From contig CM040453.1 in NCBI GenBank assembly GCA_022749755.1, forward strand, positions 15,261,368 through 15,325,367: DNA of 64,000 bases, written 5' to 3'. Position 1 is the stretch's first letter. Each line of letters starts with the position of its first letter. Below the pieces are notes generated by a model. It searched no databases, was not told where the DNA came from, and worked only from the letters and a program-made list of their open reading frames with translations. Source of the DNA: Azadirachta indica. Lineage: Eukaryota > Streptophyta > Magnoliopsida > Sapindales > Meliaceae. Positions 59,701 through 64,000 of this stretch are shown piece after piece. Both the position numbers and the translations under genes were made by a program.

Positions 59701-60388
59701 ATTTACATCATCAAGAACAGTTAAAACCTTCATGTGCCGAAGCCTTTCTTTAGTATATTGTGGTATATTAGGGCCTCCTATTTTAAGATTTTCTCCTAAT
59801 AGTTGAGAAAGAATTGGCATCTGCAAACGCACCAATCCAACACCTTTTTCCGTTTCTTTTCTGACGTTTTCCATAAAACACACAAACTTAAACTCACCAG
59901 AAATCCGATTAAAAAGAGCTTTGGCAATTGGAACCACCCATGCCCCAAATTCCTACAATTTGAGAATCTGGCAGGTCTCTACTTAATAGTGATAGAAGAG
60001 ACTCAATTCATGAATTTAGTCCAATCGGGCCTTTCAAATCACTTGAAATGCATATATTTTTCAATTTGTTCAAAACATCATTGATAATTACATCTACAAG
60101 TCTTTCATTAGGCCTGGCAAGTATACAAAGAGGGATCAATATAGAATTACGTATAGAGAAATGAAAACATTGTTGTATTTCGTAGTAATCCAAGTAGCTA
60201 ACTATACACAAGCGGGTTCAAGAGTTACCTAATTTTGCTGCCTTCAAATCCATATAGATAGGATGCTTTTGCCAAAACATCCCTCCATTGCTGAACCATT
60301 TCTGGGTTCTCTTTGCGATTCTTTTCACGCTTAACAAGCGCATTCCAAAAATTTCCCATCTACTTCCGCACGGACTTGATAGAAAACC
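56761..60388 (-). pseudogene. TIR-NBS-LRR immune receptor gene, lacking TIR start (copy C)
   Basis: Minus strand, 5' to 3'. Exon 1 end 60229-60388 (KREKNRKENPEMVQQWRDVL, then YLYGFEGSKI). Intron 60114-60228. Exon 2 from 60113 has VDVIINDVLNKLKNICISSD, an in-frame TGA at 60008-60010, a damaged P-loop near 59930 (GMGG, no IGKTT), LFNRISGEFKFVCFMENVRK, KVLTVLDDVNKFRQLEYLVG (kinase-2), GLGSRVIVTT (RNBS-B), a SLFLDIACFFKGEDKDYM piece and the MHD region NMLQMHDLLQEMSGEIVRQE. A linker exon lies near 58600-58930 (HFSQGLDYLPSELRYLQWHE). The LRR exon is 57416-58480 and the C-JID region about 56825-57240 (FLPGSEIPDWFSNH). Many stops. TNLs are cytosolic immune receptors whose TIR domain acts as an NADase; this copy cannot work. 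Confidence 0.88.
60384..60388. repeat. target-site duplication before gypsy element 3
   Basis: AAACC before the LTR start TATAACAGCC, the same site as in copy A. Confidence 0.75.
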
Positions 60389-60989
60389 TATAACAGCCTA
60401 TTTTTTCTACTAATTAGGAAAGAAATTATATGAGTTTATGAGGTACTGTTAACAACATAGAGCCTTTGTTTTTTTAATTTTGAAATCACATGTTTTAAAA
60501 TTGGAAAGTGGATAATTTGATTTAATTTCTTACATATTAAGTCCTTGTCTTTTCTTTACTACTTTAGGGTTGTCTTAGGAGGTATTATATAAATGTACTT
60601 TATTTTAATTTTTTTTTCTTTGTCTCTACCTCCCATTTTTACAAAACAAAAACGTATTTCTTTGCTCACTTTAGTGGTGTGGCTTTCTCAGAGACTTATT
60701 AAGTCAAGGTAAAAATTTTAATTATATTATACACATCCATATTTTCGGTTCTTATATCTTGTTCATTTTACGTTAGTGTTATTTCATAATCTTCTATATA
60801 GATTCTCTAAGGCTATTGTTAAGAGTAATTTGTGTGATTTTTGTACTGAGATTAAGAATTCTAGTTTTAGTTAACTTTCTACATACTAGTAAATTGATCT
60901 ACATTAAACTTTAGAGGATTTACGGAGTACAAAGTATATGAACAATTCTAATGCAAATTCTATTAAGAATTTTGTATTAAAATTTTTAC

Positions 60990-62851
60990 GGGATATTATC
61001 ACATATCTCCCCTAAGTTATCAGAAACCATCACATAAGTAGAAAATATTGGTTTTGTATCACATACCTTTTCTTGACTGTTATTTGACTAACACTCATGT
61101 ATATAATTACAAAATTGCCCTCAACTTTATTATTTTTATTTCAAAAGTAATTCTACTCAATTTTTGATGCTGCAAAATTATGGATTACATGTCTTCTCAA
61201 TATTCTGTGTTGGTATTCTCTAATACCAAACAAACATTTTTTATTTAACAATTGTGAAATGGCTGCTTCCAAGTGATCGTTGGAACCCAATGGCTAGATT
61301 TTCACAGATTTATAAGTATAAAAGCTATATGCAGACAAGTATATGTTATGACTTTATACATGGTAGCAAAATCAACTTTGTATTCTACTTCTTTCTATTA
61401 TAATGATCTGCTCATTCCTACACCCCAACACAACCTGTTCTCAATCCTTCTCAGCCAAGTGCCAACAAACAAGTTCAAGGAATCCATCTACTTTCAGATT
61501 CTACCCTCATTCCGAGGGAAATCAGTCTTGTGACACTACAACAAACATTCAATAATCTGCTCATTCTCAATAATGCACCAAACATCAAACCTGAAAGGAT
61601 ACCACAATAAAATGAAATTACAAACATGTTGGTTAACATAATATGCTGCGTTTTGCCACAGTCACAATAAAATATAATTATTCATCTTTTCTTGAGAACA
61701 AAGCATCAGCTCTTATTTATTTAAAGATAAACGTAATATACTCTTAATAGATAATTCAGAGATAAACTAACTTCATGCTTCTGCTCTTTGCTTGGATCTA
61801 TGAAAAAATAATAGATCATGTTAATTTTAGTTAAATTATAATCAAATCTTAATGCAAGTTAAATAGAAATAAGAGGAATATTCTTAAAATTCTTAAAATA
61901 AAATAATCTGGCACTTAATTCTTGATTCTACATTATTATGACTTAAAAAGTTTAAGCTGCTAGTAAATCTACTTTAATTAAAACAAGTCCATTGTTAAGT
62001 AATTAGTTAACTTAAAAGCTTAATATGTTATTTTCTATTCAACATGATTTCCTAAAATTTTATGCAATAGAGGCTTGATCTGTATTTACCTAAATACAAG
62101 CATGGATTGTTGGGTTAGTAAATTTCTTCTATGATTTTCTATGTTTATTTTTGCCATAGAAAACTTGAGATAGTAAGTGTAGATATAGAAGACAAATTTA
62201 ATCATGTGCTTCTTAGGCCTTAGGAACTAGATAGTAGCTTCTGTTTATTTATACAGTAAATTTACATGAACTTTTCTGTAATTGATCTTTGTGATGAAAA
62301 GAACTCCACACAAGTGCTTTAAAGACGCACAAAAGGGTAGGTAGAGCTGGATGTATGTGACAAATTGAAGTTACTTCTCTAATTTTTCCTGTTTAATGCG
62401 TTTTGTTTGACTACTTCATGTTTGTGTAGAAGGATCTTTCACTATTATTACTTGATTTATCAATTCTTGTAGGCTGTATAGTTTGATTCAGTAAATTCAT
62501 TGACACCAAGCAAATGCAAAGGATCTTTCACTATTATTACTTGATTTATCAATTCTTGTAGGCTGTGTAGTTTGATTTAGTAAATTCATGGACACCAAAC
62601 AAATGCAAATATAAGTCAGAAACCACTATCACTCAGAAAACCATCACAACCACTCCGTCTAATGCCACAAATGGTGTATATTCAAGACAAAAAAAACAAT
62701 AAAAAATCAACGTTCTTTTACGATTATAGCCTTGTTGACAGTCAAATAACAGTCAACTCTAATGTCAGGAAAGATATATGATATAAAACTAATACTTTTT
62801 ATTTATATGATAGTTTCTGATATTTTAGAGGAGATATATAATAATATCTCA
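60990..62851. mobile_element. non-autonomous Mutator-like element nested in the LTR (copy C)
   Basis: Same insertion as 10567-12265, at the same LTR position. Left flank AATTTTTAC (60981-60989), right flank AATTTTTTC after 62851. TIRs as in copy A. Differences: about 640 bases near 61157-61797 absent in A, a 530-base stretch of A (11575-12110) absent here, and an 89-bp tandem duplication at 62432-62609. The open frame near 61273-61533 has no domain. Confidence 0.8.
62432..62609. repeat. 89-bp tandem duplication
   Basis: A unit beginning GGATCTTTCACTATTATTAC occurs at 62432-62520 and again from 62521. Copy A has one unit. Confidence 0.88.
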
Positions 62852-64000
62852 AATTTTTTCAAACTTAAACTTTAGGTGCATGTAGAATTTTATTTCACTC
62901 AAATTGGGCCAAAATTCAATTTTATATAATTTTTCAAAATTTATACTTGGATTTTGGAAGTTTAAAAATTTTACAATGTTGTTCTAAAAAAAGTTATTTA
63001 GGTGGCCAAATGATTCTTAAAAAATTATAAAATTTGGTATGATGATTCTTATATTTGTCTAATAGTTTTTATGTAAATTTCATAATTTTTGAGTAACCAC
63101 AAAAATAGTTATAAATTTTTTATTGAAGGTATTGTAAAACTGTTATATTTTGAACAAATTTCTGTTGAATAGAATTTAAATAGTTTAGAAAATCTTCATG
63201 AATTAGAAATGAGATGAAACTTTTACATACGATAAAAATTATATAAAATTGAATTTTGGCAAATCTAGAAAGTTTTGGTTGATTCAACTTGTAGTTTAAG
63301 AGATAAAAATCTTGGAGTTTAGGGTGGTTAGAAAAGAAGCCAGAAATCGAATTCATTGAGGGTTAAGTTTAGGTTCTAAAATATGTTATTTAGGGCATGA
63401 TTGAAATTCTGAAATTTATGTGTGTGTGGTGTAGTAAGTGCCCTTTATTATATAGGGAGTTCGGAATCTTTGAACAAGTAGAAGTAACTTAAGACTTATG
63501 CTTGGATTGAGGTAAGTAATTCCATTCATAGTGAATTTGTGTTTGCTTTACAACATAAGTATGTTATATGCTAATTATCTATTTATTTTAATGTTTTAGA
63601 AATATCTATGAAACATTTATTATGAAAAGAAGTTATGATATAAACCTATATATCTTGTCTTCATATTTAAATGAGAAGATTTTTGATAACATTAACTTCA
63701 TCTTAAAACATTGCAAATGATTTTATAAAGTGTGTGTTAACGCAAGCCAATATATTTGAAATAAATGATAATGTGGTTAATGAAAGAAAAATAATTTGGC
63801 TCATCTGTCTATAGTATTCTAATTTTGATTCTGATATTAATTCTGTTCGACTACGGTTGATATCTTTATTTGAACTAGCTAAGATTTTGGTCTAATTGTA
63901 CACATTATATTATTCTATTATTGGTCAAGCTATCAGGGGTATAGGTGACACTATGTGACATAAGCGATATAAACACATTTTTTATAAAGACTTTTATGAG

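Larger units (their letters stand above)
51568..64000 (+). repeat. segmental duplication, copy C (runs off the window)
   Basis: Collinear with copy A from the AAATAAATGATTC word near 51580. It contains all ancestral parts left of the gypsy insertion site: NAC, CNL tail, COA3-like fragment, TNL LRR/NBS, then the 5' LTR with its nested Mutator-like element. It continues past the window end. Only its first ~1.3 kb (to the NAC start) is gene-free flank. Confidence 0.88.
60389..64000 (+). mobile_element. Ty3/gypsy element 3, 5' LTR (copy C), cut by the window end
   Basis: Collinear with the copy A 5' LTR from its first base to LTR position equivalent to A 13410. Contains the nested Mutator-like element (60990-62851). 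The internal region and 3' LTR would lie beyond 64000. No separate gene. Confidence 0.87.

Noticed and set aside
61273..61533. 86-codon frame in the Mutator-like element
   Set aside because: Not a transposase motif, absent from copy A, and no domain visible.

Overview
This window looks like nuclear DNA of a eudicot plant. It is AT-rich, has GT-AG introns, carries plant-specific families (a NAC transcription factor, TIR-NBS-LRR and CC-NBS-LRR receptors, a G-type lectin receptor kinase) and is full of Ty3/gypsy, Mutator-like and MITE debris. The NLR wording reminds me of Citrus/Rutaceae, but I could not test that. I saw no rRNA, tRNA or CRISPR. Only one gene has a complete uninterrupted reading frame: the intronless NAC gene at 5405-7261.

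The dominant structure is a segment present three times in the same orientation: copy A (about 4090-19984), copy B (36298 to about 46830) and copy C (about 51568 to the window end). The ancestral segment held, left to right, a NAC gene (+), the LRR tail of a CC-NBS-LRR gene (+), a fragment resembling plant COA3 (-) and a TIR-NBS-LRR gene (-). A Ty3/gypsy element sat in the TIR exon, with AAACC target duplications. A non-autonomous Mutator-like element is nested at the same site in the 5' LTRs of A and C. Each copy then decayed differently. A lost the TNL LRR region and much of its 3' LTR. B lost most of the NAC gene, the TNL NBS, the 5' LTR and part of gag. C keeps the TNL LRR and NBS as a pseudogene and has a NAC gene with an early stop right after the DNA-binding domain.

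Layout: 1-2445 has no gene; 2446-3680 is a broken S-receptor-like kinase first exon; 4090-19984 is copy A with gypsy element 1; 20086-21686 holds the last five exons of a dihydropyrimidinase gene whose 5' part is cut off by the LTR; 22145-23028 holds exon candidates on the minus strand, one with a 16-glutamine tract; 23223-30099 is a tandem array of three 2.3-kb units, each with the same unrecognised multi-exon gene-like sequence on the minus strand; 30526-32690 is a diverged inverted fourth copy; 33060-33476 is a MITE; 34609-36297 holds a duplicated coiled-coil gene fragment; 36298-46830 is copy B with gypsy element 2; 46831-51567 holds AT-rich DNA, a 1.13-kb TIR element and a probable solo LTR; 51568-64000 is copy C, ending inside the 5' LTR of gypsy element 3.

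The genes do not form a pathway. The window reads as a decayed NLR cluster shaped by segmental duplication, nested transposition and deletion. The least explained item is the tandem array plus inverted copy at 23223-32690.
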